A stretch of 64,000 nt of DNA, taken from positions 1,860,001 through 1,924,000 of the forward strand of contig JAOVFP010000019.1 of NCBI GenBank assembly GCA_025738555.1, in the 5' to 3' direction. Under the pieces are notes generated by a model. The model saw only the letters and a list, made by a program, of their open reading frames with translations. It searched no databases and was not told the origin of the DNA. The stretch is from Cyathus striatus (Eukaryota > Basidiomycota > Agaricomycetes > Agaricales > Nidulariaceae). Positions 48,620 through 60,100 of this stretch are shown here, piece by piece. Position 1 is the first letter of the stretch; each line of letters opens with the position of its first letter. A program made the position numbers and the translations under genes.

Positions 48620-51180
48620 TGAAGATGCCAACATCAAAAATAGGGTCAGGGCTAGTGGGGCCAGTCTGGGATTTGTACAGGGTGCTCAACTCTGCATGTG
48701 CTATGCAGATGCATAATAGTGGGGCCCTGTGGAAAAGGGAAAGGAGAGGGTGGTGCAGGAAGAGCAGAGGAGGAGGAAAGGGGAAAGTGAGAGGAAGAGG
48801 AAGAGTGGAGGATGTGGAAGAAGACAGAGAAAATGTGCACGGACCTGGACACCAAGAAAGGTTGTTTGGCAGTGTCTGTCAATGCTAGATTTCGCTGGAC
48901 TGACTTTTCACTGGGCTTCAAGATCCACTCATCATGCATGACAGAGAGGGGCAAATGAGTGGAGGCAGGGAGTACCTGCAACATTCAATTTTTGCATCTA
49001 AATTGCATACTAGTCAGGTCACATCAATCATGGACAGCTCAAACACACATCACCCTGTGGCATGTCAAATACATATGAATGAGTACTGCTGATGCAGATT
49101 AACTGTGGGATCCAGAGGCACATTCACAGTGAGAATGGCAGACACAGGTGCACACACAGTGAGCTCGAGGTGGTGGTACATGAATGTTTGAACATACAAG
49201 AAGGTTTGAGTGCTGGAAGAGCGAGGTGGATAATGGAGGTACTAAGTTGAAAATGAAATAAGGCTGAAAGAGAACATGCAGGGTAAAAATGGACATGCCA
49301 ATGACAATGACAAGAGGGAGAGAATACTGCATGAGGTGCTGACAGAGAGGGAGGGGAGAAAAAAAGACGTGGAGAGGCACTTGATGAGGCACATCTGATA
49401 CATCAGCCTTTGTAATTGCAAGCAAAACCTGATGTATCAGTATTGTTAATAACAAGTGGTGTCAATACATCAGAAATTGTAATTACAAGAGGGCCCCCCA
49501 TACCCGGCTGAGTTTTAAGTAATACACCTGCCATAGCTTCTTGGCATTTGGGGAAGGCGGCACTATATCCCGACGCGTCCAAATTGGGATACCAATGCAT
49601 GTATGTAGTTATTTACTGCCACCAAACCCACTGCTACGTGCTTGCACGCTTCATCCGTTCACAGGCACAGTTGGTTGGTTATTCCATTGTAACTTACATA
49701 TATATATATGTATATACCTTTTCTTTTTAATCAGTATGATTCATGTGACCTGAATAAGAATGGTGAAATCGGTGTTACAGATAGTGGAGAATTTTTTCGG
49801 TGGGTTTTATAGTCATACACACTATATATGATTTACATAGAAAAGCAGGCTGAGACATCAAGTTGTGACATTTACGTTTGATGAATGTTTTAGCAGATAA
49901 GTGAATTCCTATGTGAGACACATACACGCGTGGTGCCAGTGTGTACGTAAGTAAGGTAACATAAGGAGATTTCCATAGTTCAGAAACATAAAGCCCAAAG
50001 AACTTTTGTTAGTAGTACTTCAATAATGAGTATGAATTTCTTTGAAATATGACTATTTACAGGCATCTGAAATGTGTTATTACAGTGTTGAACCGTATTT
50101 CGACAATTTATAGTTTTGGTCTGACGAAAACTGGTAAGCCTAAGAAACTCAATCACTTGTGGAATAGTTACTCTGTTGTATTTGATAGCAATGTCATGTA
50201 TATATATTGGCTCATATTGTTTCTTTGTATACTGAAGCTCTAGATCTACTAATATTGGTAATACTTAGTACACCTTTATGGGTCAAGACCCATTACTATA
50301 CAAATATTTTAGATGTGTGCAATCTGTATGTTTAGGAAAGTGGAAATGATAGGTTTACCAACTGTATGAAGAGCATAATCCTATAATTTAACTAAGTATT
50401 ATCATTTAATTAAGAAACTTATAATGGTATGGCATTTCTATAATATAACTGTACATATCATGTTTTACATGTATGCTTCCTGGAAAATGTAAATCCATTT
50501 TTTACAGAAAAATAGCTAGTTCCAGACATAAGAATACGTCACAATGTAGTATTAATAATTACTTGTGGTATTGTACTGATAAGGTGCGAAATATATGGGT
50601 GGAATACAGCAGAAAGACAAAAGGCGCAAAATAGGCAGGACCCGAAGCATACTGATCAGATACCGACAATTGCAATGTATGCATATGTGTAATGCCACCT
50701 CGTGTATGAGTGCCATCAGAAGCTTTAGTTACATAAGATCATAGAAGCTCCTTCCTTTCTGGGAGTCACTTGTAAATTACAAGACTGATACATCAGGTTC
50801 TTGTTGCAATAACAAGGAAATGATATATCAAATCTATGGTATCGCCTGGGAGAGGATGGTGTGACAGGGACTTCCAAAAGTTCTCCAGGCATCTCCACCC
50901 TCCACTCTAAGCAGACAGTTGCTTTCAGTATTATCCCTCTGATCAGACCCACCACAGTCATCCGACACCTACCTGCCATCATCAGTTGAGACTTTTGAGC
51001 CCAAGCCAAATATGCACTGGAGCCAAATATGTGCCCACCATGGTTAGCTGAGACCTACCCACCATCACTGGTTGGGACCACCTGAGCCAAATACATGCCC
51101 ACCATGGTCATCATCTGAGACCTACATGCCATCACCAGTTGGGACCTTTGAGCCCAAGCCAAATATGCCGGGATAGATGC
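48620..51180. other. Repeat-rich filler, no gene recognised
   Basis: CpG-poor sequence with clusters of the TGATACATCAG / TTGTAATTACAA palindromic motif at 49395-49495 and 50765-50830, and a purine-rich stretch at 48725-48835. Open frames are low-complexity. Confidence 0.45.
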
Positions 51181-51233
51181 CAAGAGAGAGAGGGAGAGAG
51201 GGAGAGAGGGAGAGAGGGAGGGAGAGAGAGAGC
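51181..51233 (+). repeat. GAGA/GGGA microsatellite
   Basis: Near-pure run of GAGAGAGG and GAGAGGGA units. Confidence 0.9.
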
Positions 51234-51344
51234 AGGAGCAAGAATGAGGTGTACATGTGACCATGAGATAAATCATGTGAATGACAAAAAGTGGAACCCA
51301 TTTTGACCTGGGAGATACCTTGGCAAGCAAGGTAATCTTGCCCT

Positions 51345-51830
51345 CCCACTCATGATTTCCCATGCTTTCGCTTCTCCTCTAATCCACTCTCATTCTGATC
51401 TCTACTCATATTATCTTGCCCTCCCACTCATGATTTCCTGCGCTTTCACTTCTCCTCTAATCCTCTCACAATTTCCTGCACATTTCATCATTCCCACCCT
51501 CCCGCTCATAATTTCCCATGCCTCCGCTTTCACTTCTGATGCTCACTGCTGTCCACTTCTATTTCCCACACCTCCGCTTCTGCTGTTCACTGCTATCTGC
51601 ATCCCCCCTCAACATTTTCCCACGCTTTCGCTGATCATTCCGACCTCTTTTCACTTTCCCGCCCTCCCGCTCATATTTTCCCACGCCTCCGCTTCTATTG
51701 TTCACTGTTGTCCGCATCCCCGCTCAAAAATTTCCCACGCTTTCGCTTATCATTCCGACCTCTGTTCATTATCTCCCGCCCTCCTGCTCATAGTTTCCCA
51801 TGCCTCCACTCTTACTTTCCCATACAATTA
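51345..51830 (+). repeat. CTCATAATTTCCCACGCTTTCGCT degenerate satellite
   Basis: Nine or more imperfect units of about 40-60 bp carry CTCATGATTTCCCATGC, TTTCGCTT and CCGCCCTCCCGCTC. Later units keep CpG (CACGCTTTCGC), earlier ones show CATGC and TGCGC. Confidence 0.65.
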
Positions 51831-52289
51831 ATACACTTTTCCAACGAATCACATAATCTACTGTACAAAGCATGGAACATATTATTATAAAGGATTACAT
51901 AAAAATGTAACTCGCATTTTTTATAAGTTTATTTATATTATTACTTAATATAATATGGTCTACTATGTGTATAACAACTTACATTAAGTGATGCAAAAAG
52001 ATTGAAAGAAAAAGAGCAAGAACTGAGCTAACAATTTAAGAAAAGACTTGCTCACTGTTAAGGATGATGACTAGGAAGAGTGCCCATCAACAGTCCCGCA
52101 ATGTGTTCGCATGTTGACGTCACGGTGATGAATATTTGTGTTGATGTAAGTGATGAATAGTACAACACACATGCAAATGTATGTAAATAAAGGTGGGCAG
52201 AGTGCATGGGAATTGTTGAGCAGAGCTGTAGAAAACATCGGACAGGGGTATGGGAATGATTAGTGTACACTTACTGTACACTTGAACTT

Positions 52290-52760
52290 TTGAAATTAGA
52301 ATATTTGGAATTCGACTTACACCTGATTGGAACTTAATATAACTCGAGGGAACTCGACTTTCACCTGATTGGAACTTAATATAACTTGAGTGAACTTGAC
52401 TTTCACCAAAAAAAACTTAACTTTAACTCGAAAAAATTAACAGGAGCTCGAAATGTTAGCATCCCCTCTACTTGACTTGAGGGAACTTGACTTTTACTCA
52501 AAAAATACAAGTGAGTAACTTAACTTGACTCAAAGGAACTTGACTTTCACTCAAAAAAATAATAAGTGGTGAACTTAAGTTTACTCGAGGGAACTCGACT
52601 TTTCCAAAAAAAAAAGCAAGGAACTTAAGTCCACTCGAAATATGAAAAAGCCACTCGAGGCAACCCAACCCCGACTCGAAAAAGTTAAGCGAGCTCAAAA
52701 GTGGAACTCGACTGTAACTCGAAAAACTCAACAGGAACTCGAAAAGTTAGCAGCCCCTTA
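52290..52760. repeat. AACTCGA array with transposon-like ends
   Basis: Dense units such as GGAACTCGACTTTCACCTGA and GAACTCGAAAAA. Two points in the same orientation end in GTTAGCATCCCCT (about 52458) and GTTAGCAGCCCCT (about 52746); the reverse complement AGGGGCTGCTAAC resembles fungal hAT ends. This looks like two partly overlapping element ends. Confidence 0.5.
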
Positions 52761-53186
52761 TAGAATGATGGCAAAAGATATGGCCGCCGTCACCGTTCCA
52801 TGACCCTTATTATGAATACTCCCCAAGCCAAGCCCATTTGTTCGTAGTTTTTCTTTGGTCGTTTACTTTTATTGACCATCTGATCACCACAATCCCTAGT
52901 GCTCAGATTATCTGCGCAATCAATGCTTTCAAAAACTAAATTCTATTTCTGTCTACCCATGTATACACATACATTTCAGATGAATTTCAAATACGTGGTT
53001 TCGATTATGGTATCTACTGTGAAGTTTGCCATTGGATGCTGTAGTGACGTGTCTGAGCTACTGTTGTAGCCAAAAGACATACCAATGCGATACGTTTTGC
53101 GCCAGACGCAAAGGGGAAATGGAACAAAGGCATACAGACAAGAATTATTCTGAACTCCGTAGGCTTGCGTTATAAAGCCGCATGTA

Positions 53187-53399
53187 TTGCATCTTCTGCG
53201 CGTTAAACTCAGTGAGCATGAGTTAATTCGGTTTGTAACAATACAAAGGCTTTCAATTACGACTTTTTCACTCGATCCACTACCTTATCGAGATGTGTAT
53301 TATCTTAAGGACAACCGGACTAAGAGACAGGGAAATTATGTTCCTTACTTTGAGGTCTGTAGGGAAATAGAGCAACTTAACGAGCAGACACAACCTTAG
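53187..53399 (+). other. Short open frame, status unknown
   Basis: 70 codons with a protein-like composition (KLSEHELIRFVTIQRLSI ... GNYVPYFEVCREIEQL), no intron signals and no recognised family. It could be an exon remnant. Confidence 0.2.
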
Positions 53400-53734
53400 G
53401 TAAGGGGTCATATATCATAGGTCGGTGAAGACAGTGTATAAAACCGCAGTTTCCCATATCCTAGCCTGATGGTCAAGCAAAAACAACGATAAAAACAAGT
53501 GGAATGCTCGAACGACAGCTTCACTGACACTGAGTCCTGAAGTAGTCGTACCAGTGATGCGGATGCGTGAACGGTGTAGAGGAAGAATACTGCTAGGCAG
53601 TATCCTCTCGACGAAGAAATAGTGCGAGTAGCCGGCACATCCGTCCGACTTCCAGATCCTGGTGAGCTCGCATTCAAGGTGAACTGAGGGGGAATACGAA
53701 GCTAACATTCTCTGAGTGTAGGTACGACATTTAT

Positions 53735-54630
53735 GTATATGGCACACATACTGGGTAAAAACCGATGTTTTTGGATGTTTTTGGTACACCTTCAAAAATT
53801 TGAAATTAGTACACCTTGATTTTATAACTTTTTAAAATGGTACACCTTGGTCTTTGAAATAGTACACCTTCATTTTGAAATTTTCGAAATTGGTACACCT
53901 TGAATTTTATTGTTGAAAATGGTACACCTTGTTTTCAGAATTGGTACATCTCAACATTTACCTTTACTCTGGATGTGTTTTTTGATTGACACAAGTCACT
54001 GTAGCATATTTATTTCCATGCAGTCTGGTCTGTAAACATTAGCAAACATCAACTACTGTGCATTAGCATACCAAAAGATGTTGCTTTAAGTGAATTATTT
54101 CTTATATCTAACTAGAAACATTGTGAAGAAGGCTCTGTATCATATTTTCTTTGATGCAAGTCTGGTCTGTAAATATGAGCAAACATCATCTGCAGTGCAT
54201 TAAACTGCATTAACATACCAAAGATGTCAATTCAAGTGAATTATTTCTTATATCTAACTACTATAACTGTGATAAATATATGGGCTAGCCAAACATGGTG
54301 TACCAAAATAAGATCAGTGTGAACAAGGTGTACCAAATGCATATCACTCACTGAAAGGTGTACCAAAAACATATGATCTGTGGACAAGGTGTACCAAGTC
54401 ATTATCAGACATGTACCAACACAACATGATGTACCAATCTTATTTTATGGAGGTGTACCATTGAAATATGAGGTGTACCAAATGGTGATCCACCAAGGTG
54501 TACAAAATATGCTAATATCCAGGTGAGGTGTACCAAATAACATGACTTTATTTCAAAAGTGTACTAATATTAGCAAAAAATTGGTCAAGGTGTACCAAAA
54601 AGTCTTTTTACCCAGTATGTGTGCCATATA
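53735..54630. mobile_element. Foldback element G with GGTGTACC boxes (896 bp)
   Basis: Terminal inverted repeats share GGCACACATACTGGGTAAAA (26 bp in all). Inside, the left third carries TGGTACACCTT at least six times and the right third carries AAGGTGTACCA about ten times in the opposite orientation. The centre is non-coding and contains a 125-140 bp direct duplication. This architecture is that of a non-autonomous DNA transposon with binding-site arrays. Confidence 0.82.
53995..54275 (+). repeat. Direct duplication inside element G
   Basis: Two copies share GTCTGGTCTGTAAA, AGCAAACATCA and GTGAATTATTTCTTATATCT. Confidence 0.75.
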
Positions 54631-54720
54631 TGTACGATGTAACAAATGAAATGTCATGTGAATGACAGCATGTAAGTAACGAGGTACGGAGATGAAAAGT
54701 AATGAAAACCGCATTTTGCG

Positions 54721-54744
54721 GTGCAGGCAGAACGCATGCTCTAC
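54721..54744 (-). repeat. Short palindromic motif, copy 3
   Basis: The reverse strand reads GTAGAGCATGCGTTCTGCCT followed by GCAC, differing at a few positions from the copies at 7705 and 33155. Confidence 0.6.
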
Positions 54745-54839
54745 AACGGTGCCGGTACCGGTGATGCTCCACTCAGCTTGAAGTGGTACGAGTACCATGA
54801 ATTAAAAGCTTGAAGCTCGAAGACTGATAGCATGATGTG

Positions 54840-55600
54840 TTATTGGCTGATCGATTCAGAGTCCAGACCGAACGGGGACATTAGTGCACGTGCCACATTG
54901 CGAAACGCGATGCGCCAGGCTTGCCACGTTGGACTAGGACTTGATACCCTTCCCCTGCGCTTGCGCTTGCTCAACGTGATGCGTTGATGCACGACGACGG
55001 CCTCACTTGGATTCCACTGCTCTGCACGGCACACAACAGTTCGCACATCTCATAGTCGACTTGACTGAATGTCCGTAGATCCCTTGCCGTGGGCCGGTTC
55101 CGCCATTGGTACGGATCCTATGAGCGTTGAGGATGGGGGGCTTCAAGCGTAGGGAGTGGGGACACTGACAATCATGGTCGTGAACGAGATGTTGAGTGAA
55201 TCATCAATGACAGTGCGTTTTCTGGTTCAACCTCATCATATCACTGCGATAGATGGTCAAATGTAACTGGGTGGCGGACGATCCAAAGCCACTGTATACG
55301 AGGAGACCTGGTTAGATTTAGCGCTGCGTTTGGACCCACTCTTCCAACAAGAGGATGCTTACCTTGAAGCGCGAAGGTTGGATAAGAGTCATCATGTGGA
55401 AGAAGAAGCGCTAAGTCAAACGCTTATTTTGGTGATGTGGCACTGTTAAGCGCTGCTTACAGCGTTACCTGTGCATTCAATCGTTCTCTTCAGGCCTTCT
55501 AAAATATCGGTGCGCTACGATGTGCACGGGAGTAACGCAAGTTTGTCTTCTACTGTAAAACTGCTGTTCACGCGAATCCGAGAAGAATAATCCAAACTTC
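54840..55600. other. No gene recognised
   Basis: CpG-normal sequence between element G and the small-protein gene. Frames are short and unconvincing. Confidence 0.4.
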
Positions 55601-55624
55601 TACAGCTCTACTTGGGTTTCAGGG

Positions 55625-55633
55625 TATATAAGC
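55625..55633 (+). promoter_or_regulatory. TATA-like box, small-protein gene p1
   Basis: TATATAAGC about 72 bp before the ATG at 55705. It argues for that start, or for the ATG at 55684, over the upstream ATG at 55612. Confidence 0.45.
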
Positions 55634-55704
55634 TGTTACCTGTTCTTGTACTTTGCGCAGGTCAATATTTCATATTCCTTTTTATGAAGATAGCAAGAGA
55701 CACC

Positions 55705-56264
55705 ATGTCCAATGCACGACCCGATGGCCTTTCCAGTTCTTTCCACCCATTCGCCATGGATACAGGAGACGGGCAACAGGTTGATGGAAACATCAGTCAC
55801 GATTCAGCAGATACCCATACCAATGCCCCTCATGAATACACTCAGACGGAGTCAGGAGATGCATCGTCACAGCCTTTGTTCCTACCCACAAAACCCCCAC
55901 AACAATTAGTAAGCCTGCTAATGAAGGGAGAATAGCCTACAGAGCATCAGTCTTCGAAGACTGCCAATACGAAGTAATCAATGTCAAAGGCGAAATTCAT
56001 AATTCCGCTGGCCCTGGCCATCTTTCATTCCTATACGACCTCCTCTGCAAAGGATTAATCACACCAGATAAATTATGCGATATGTATAGTGCCCTTATGC
56101 ATGCTGATCGGGCGACGGTTTCGGAGGTTAGTACGGTTGTTAGTAAGGGGGGGATAGGGAAGGAGTTTAATTCTATGGGAATATATAACGGTACTGCGAG
56201 TAGATGGTCAGTGATAATGTTGTTTGTGTTGATTGGATTAGTGCTGATCATGGAGATGTATAGA
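55705..56264 (+). CDS. Unrecognised small-protein family, paralogue p1
   Basis: Proposed exons 55705-55865, 55910-56206 and the last base at 56264, giving 152 aa. An N-terminal low-complexity part (Ser, Asp, Thr, Gln) precedes a conserved core of about 85 residues: YRASVFEDCQYEVINVKGE, IHNSAGPGHLSFLYDLL, GLITPDKLCDMYSALM, ATVSEVSTVV, FNSMGIYNGTAS. Most of the core is shared with p2 on the opposite strand and with the broken p3. The first intron (44 bp, GTCACA donor, TTAG acceptor) is weak; without it the gene would carry a frameshift at a CCCCC run. The 57-bp second intron (GTCAGT...TATAG) has the same length as the intron of p2. If it is retained, the product gains a hydrophobic tail and ends at 56354. 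Function unknown; no signal peptide. Confidence 0.55.
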
Positions 56265-56516
56265 CCTCATTGCAAACAATGTGGAAATGTACTTTCTGGG
56301 TTCAATTACTGTGCTGGTGTTCAAAAACTAAATGCAGTGATGCGTGTAGATTAGACTTGTAGCTAAACGGCGAATATTCAGAACAGTACAGGGCACAATC
56401 ACACAAGTATAGCCACTACATCTCGGATTAAATATAACATGGTTCTCAGAAGTTCTTTTCGCTCGATGTTTCATTTAACGTGAAAAAATAAAAATGAAAA
56501 TAATATATCATACTAT

Positions 56517-57946
56517 TTAGACATCAAGCTGTGAATCATAGTATCTGTCCCAATTATCCGTTATCTCCGACTCGATTATTATACCTAATTCATCACCAAG
56601 TCTCTTTAACTCCTGAAAATAATTACGTTGGTGTTCAAAATCAAGAAGAGCAATGCACTTTATATATTTAATTGGAACCACTGGATTTGATTCCTTGTCC
56701 TCTGATCTATAACGCCAGCGGATGAACGTCAAGAGAGAGGGTTCTATGAAATCCTTCTGGAACACCTCTAACCTTTGCAACGAGGGAAACCAGTCTCTAG
56801 ATGATAACAGATCTAACGTGTTCAACACCACGGGCTCGAATTGAGGCGTGCTAGCAGTACTGTCCAAATATAGCTCTTCAACTTGGCAAAAATAATTATT
56901 GCGAAGCCTAACCAAGTCAGATAAAGGACTGGCAGTCAACTTGAGGCTTTTAATCTGGAAGCACGACCTTTTAGCGAAGTTGCAAAAGTCTATCAAGCTA
57001 TATACAATCTTTCCTATAAGCTGTAGTTTGGACAGAAACGGGGCATGAATTATGGGCAACAGAATATTTTCTCGCTCCGGGCACCGTTCCGCAAACTGAA
57101 GTGTATGTAGCAACGGAAGTGTAATTGCCTTGTTTTGAATATGTGGGGGGTCGGGCTCCTAACCCCATGGTATAGGGCCGCTGCAGATCCACACCAATTT
57201 CTCTAGATTTGGTGTGCCTTTCAGGATGGTACAAATACCGCTTTGGGGGCATTGTATACGACATCCCCTGAAGGACAGTTTTTTAAGACGAGTAAATGGA
57301 AAATCTGCATCACAAATGGTGATACAGCACAAATCCAGTTCTTGAAGCGCAGCTACTCCTTGAAAAATATAAGAAGGAAGTTGTCCACTGCGATCAAGGG
57401 CAAGTTTGCGAATATTAGAGAGAATCGGATGTTTCCTTGGAACTTTAAATACACTCTTGAGGACTTCCAAGTCAATTGCTAGATCTTGGCAACGAGATAG
57501 ATGTGTCCTTGTCATAGACATGATATTAAAGAATATTTTGTCTGGTGGCTTTCTTTCCGATTTCCATATTATTGAGAGAGACATCGGAAGAATATTTGAC
57601 TGCTTTAAACACAACTGGGTGCGAATTGCGAGGGTGGCATACGACACTTCAATTGGATTCCTAACTTCCCAAGAGTTCCAGAGAGTTGATGTGTCATCCA
57701 CAATGATTTTCCATCGTATGCACACTTGCCTCAAGGCCCATACTTGATCATTTTGGCTACCAATACTGATAGGCTTATCACATACATATGTGAATATATG
57801 CTCCCAGATCTCGTCTGGTACTTCTTGTAGAGGCTCGATACGTGGGGTGGGTAGTCTGGGATGTCAGCTAGATTTTCGTAGGGTATAAGTGTTGATACGA
57901 TGACTACTTACTGAGAATTTCGCTGAATAGGCTTAATAATTTTCAT
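56517..57946 (-). pseudogene. F-box/LRR protein with one nonsense codon
   Basis: Exons 57912-57946 and 56517-57855 (intron 56 bp, GTAAGT...CCCAG) give 457 codons. The F-box spans about residues 19-62: LQEVPDEIWEHIFTYVCD ... VWALRQVCIRWKIIVDDTST LWNSW. Leucine-rich repeat-like segments follow (IRKLALDRSGQLPS, LQELDLCCITICD, LKKLSFRGCRIQCP, LEKLVW, LLHTLQFAE, LSKLQLIGKIV, IKSLKLTAS, LQRLEVF) and the usual acidic C-terminus. An in-frame TAG at codon 244 (complement of 57159-57161) is the only defect. Everything on either side is in the same frame, and a proper intron cannot remove it. F-box proteins recruit substrates to SCF ubiquitin ligases. A TATA-like box lies 55 bp before the ATG. Either a young pseudogene, a truncated allele or a sequence error. 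Confidence 0.7.
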
Positions 57947-58000
57947 TGACACTTGCGCGTTGCTTGGGCGGAAGGAAGCGACACGGCAATAGCATCTCAG

Positions 58001-58010
58001 CTTATATAGG
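58001..58010 (-). promoter_or_regulatory. TATA-like box, F-box gene
   Basis: CCTATATAAG on the minus strand, 55 bp before the ATG at 57946. Confidence 0.5.
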
Positions 58011-58531
58011 TAGCTGTGTGACATCGTGACGTGATAGATCAATTGAGTCGAATCTGACAGCCCGAGTCATGGTTTCTTGATGATTTCCGAATGAAGCTCC
58101 GTTACTACCCAAGGGTAAGCTACACTAAATCCCGATGTACTTAATGAAAATTTGTTCTATACTGGTTATAGGGAGAATGGTATCAACACTGTCACGGCTG
58201 AGCAGTATAGATTGACTGTGACAAGACCCAAGATCGACGAATATACATCATTTCTACACGTAACCAATACCAAATGGTTGAATATTATACAGATTTATTT
58301 AGTATGAGTTAAATTGAAAGGTATTGACGCCGTCATTAATAATAAACAATATGAGATAAGAACATCCAATTTCCACAAACATCTATAACGCGAAGAAGTT
58401 TTATCATAGCTAAGGTGACGTTTAGCCTAACATCCATCAATCGTCTGGGGTGTATAAGGCCTATATTATGACCGAGCTTAGATATAAAACACTCTTGTGT
58501 ACTCGTCCTGTTTCAGGGCCATCTGGTCCAT

Positions 58532-59056
58532 TCATTTGCGGGGTGTCTGTGGGATATACCAATGAGCGATTTTTATAACATATCCAACACATGTGCAACG
58601 TACCCTGGTCGGCTGAATCGAAGTACTATTATAGATACTCCTCGCCTGAAACTTTTTTCCTTTCCCATTCTTATCCACCACTGCGTTAATCTCCGAAATA
58701 GTCTCTTTATCAGCCCGCATCAGCGAACTATACATTTCGCAAAATTTGTCCGTCGTGATGAGACCCTGACTAAGCAAGTCATAGAGCACGGGAAGGTGGC
58801 CTGGTCCTGCTGAATTATGGATCTCGCCATCGATGTTTACGACGTCGTATTGGCTGTTTTCAAAGACCGTGGCACTGTATGTCAGTCGGTCGTCTTTGGG
58901 TGACTTACTCGGAACAGTAACGGGTGTGATATGTGTTGGGGGTATATTGGGACCAGATTGAGATGTAGAGAATGGTACATTCTGTCCTTGCGAAGAATCA
59001 GGAGGTGGCCAGGTGTTGGAACTGTGACGGGTTTCGGGGTAAAAGCCACTTGTCAT
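58532..59056 (-). CDS. Unrecognised small-protein family, paralogue p2
   Basis: Exons 58604-59056 and 58532-58546 give 155 aa; the 57-bp intron (GTACGT...CACAG) is a multiple of three, so retention would only insert 19 residues. The N-terminal third is Ser/Pro/Gln/Thr-rich and probably disordered. The core from about residue 57 reads LTYSATVFENSQYDVVNIDG, EIHNSAGPGHLPVLYDLL, GLITTDKFCEMYSSLM, ETISEINAVVDKNGKGKKF and ARSIYNSTS. It closely matches p1 at 55.7 kb and more distantly p3 at 60.1 kb. There is no signal peptide or membrane segment, and no domain that I can name. A TATA-like box (GTTATAAAAA, 59141-59150) lies 85 bp upstream. This is the cleanest copy and defines the family. Confidence 0.75.
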   Translation of the reverse strand: MTSGFYPETRHSSNTWPPPDSSQGQNVPFSTSQSGPNIPPTHITPVTVPSKSPKDDRLTYSATVFENSQYDVVNIDGEIHNSAGPGHLPVLYDLLSQGLITTDKFCEMYSSLMRADKETISEINAVVDKNGKGKKFQARSIYNSTSIQPTRVRCTCVGYVIKIAHWYIPQTPRK

Positions 59057-59140
59057 GGTGGAATAAGTTTGCTAGTATGCGCGTCAGACGTCCTGCGTCA
59101 GCGATAAGGGAACATCGCAGGAAAGTTGACGTTTAAGAGC

Positions 59141-59150
59141 TTTTTATAAC
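59141..59150 (-). promoter_or_regulatory. TATA-like box, small-protein gene p2
   Basis: GTTATAAAAA on the minus strand, 85 bp before the ATG at 59056. Confidence 0.45.
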
Positions 59151-59159
59151 CTTGGGGCA

Positions 59160-60100
59160 TGTGGATTTATTAGTAAGTCCTTCGAGCTCTGGAGTGGGGA
59201 AATGGACTATGGAGTGTGGCATTTAGATAAAAATATATCCTTGTGCTTCTAGGCGGTTCTAATTCTTAAAGTGGGGTTCTACCATCGCAATGTACAGTGA
59301 TTAGGTACTGTCGTTGCAAGTATACCAAAATGATATGTGTTTAAACATCATACTAGGGAAGAGTAATACACGACTCGCATTGTAAGATGGGGCTGACAAC
59401 GGACAGTGGGTCATTTATTACGCATTTATTAGACAGGTGATGCCGTTTTGACGCCCTAAAGCAAAGCACCTCCAGGAAATTTTCACATGCATAACAGTGC
59501 TTTAGGCGATAATGACGAATTTTCGGGTCTTAGTGGGCCCGCTCCAGCTCTAAAGTTGGAAAGGAGCGTCTTTTGACTATTTATAAACTTTCGATAGCAT
59601 TCTGATACGTTTTCTTAGGCGTTTATTATGTCCATGCTGCGCGCTTCAGAAGCTTCAATGCAGTAAATTGACGTATCTATCCGATGCTTCCAATGCTCAT
59701 ATCACTCTTATCTACAGGTGTAGCATGATAATTTAAACCATTGCATCATCCTCCAGAACATGATTTGATCCCGAAGGCTACACAAGGCGCGCATATGAGC
59801 GTCAAAAGTTCTAACACTCCCACGTATATATGGATTCTTTTCCATTTCCTCTCTGCAGAATAACAAGCCAAAAATACTTACTCTCGCAAGTGCCAAGTAT
59901 ATTTAGAATCCTTTTCTTCTCCTATTTATAATCCAACAGCCGAATTGGTGAAATGGGATCTTGGGCTTCGTCATCGCTTTAGGGAACACTCGAGGCATTC
60001 AACTAACTATATCAAATATAATTATAATTAAAACACTATTCTGAATACGTTCCAACGGCCTAATTATCCTGCTGAAAAGTAAGTATGAGCTTTCTGGTAA
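59160..60100. other. No gene recognised
   Basis: Contains a 62-codon minus-strand frame (59708-59896) without recognised family; otherwise non-coding spacer between p2 and p3. Confidence 0.35.

Noticed and set aside
57243..57747. Plus-strand frames of 79 and 113 codons
   Set aside because: Antisense shadows of the F-box/LRR gene.
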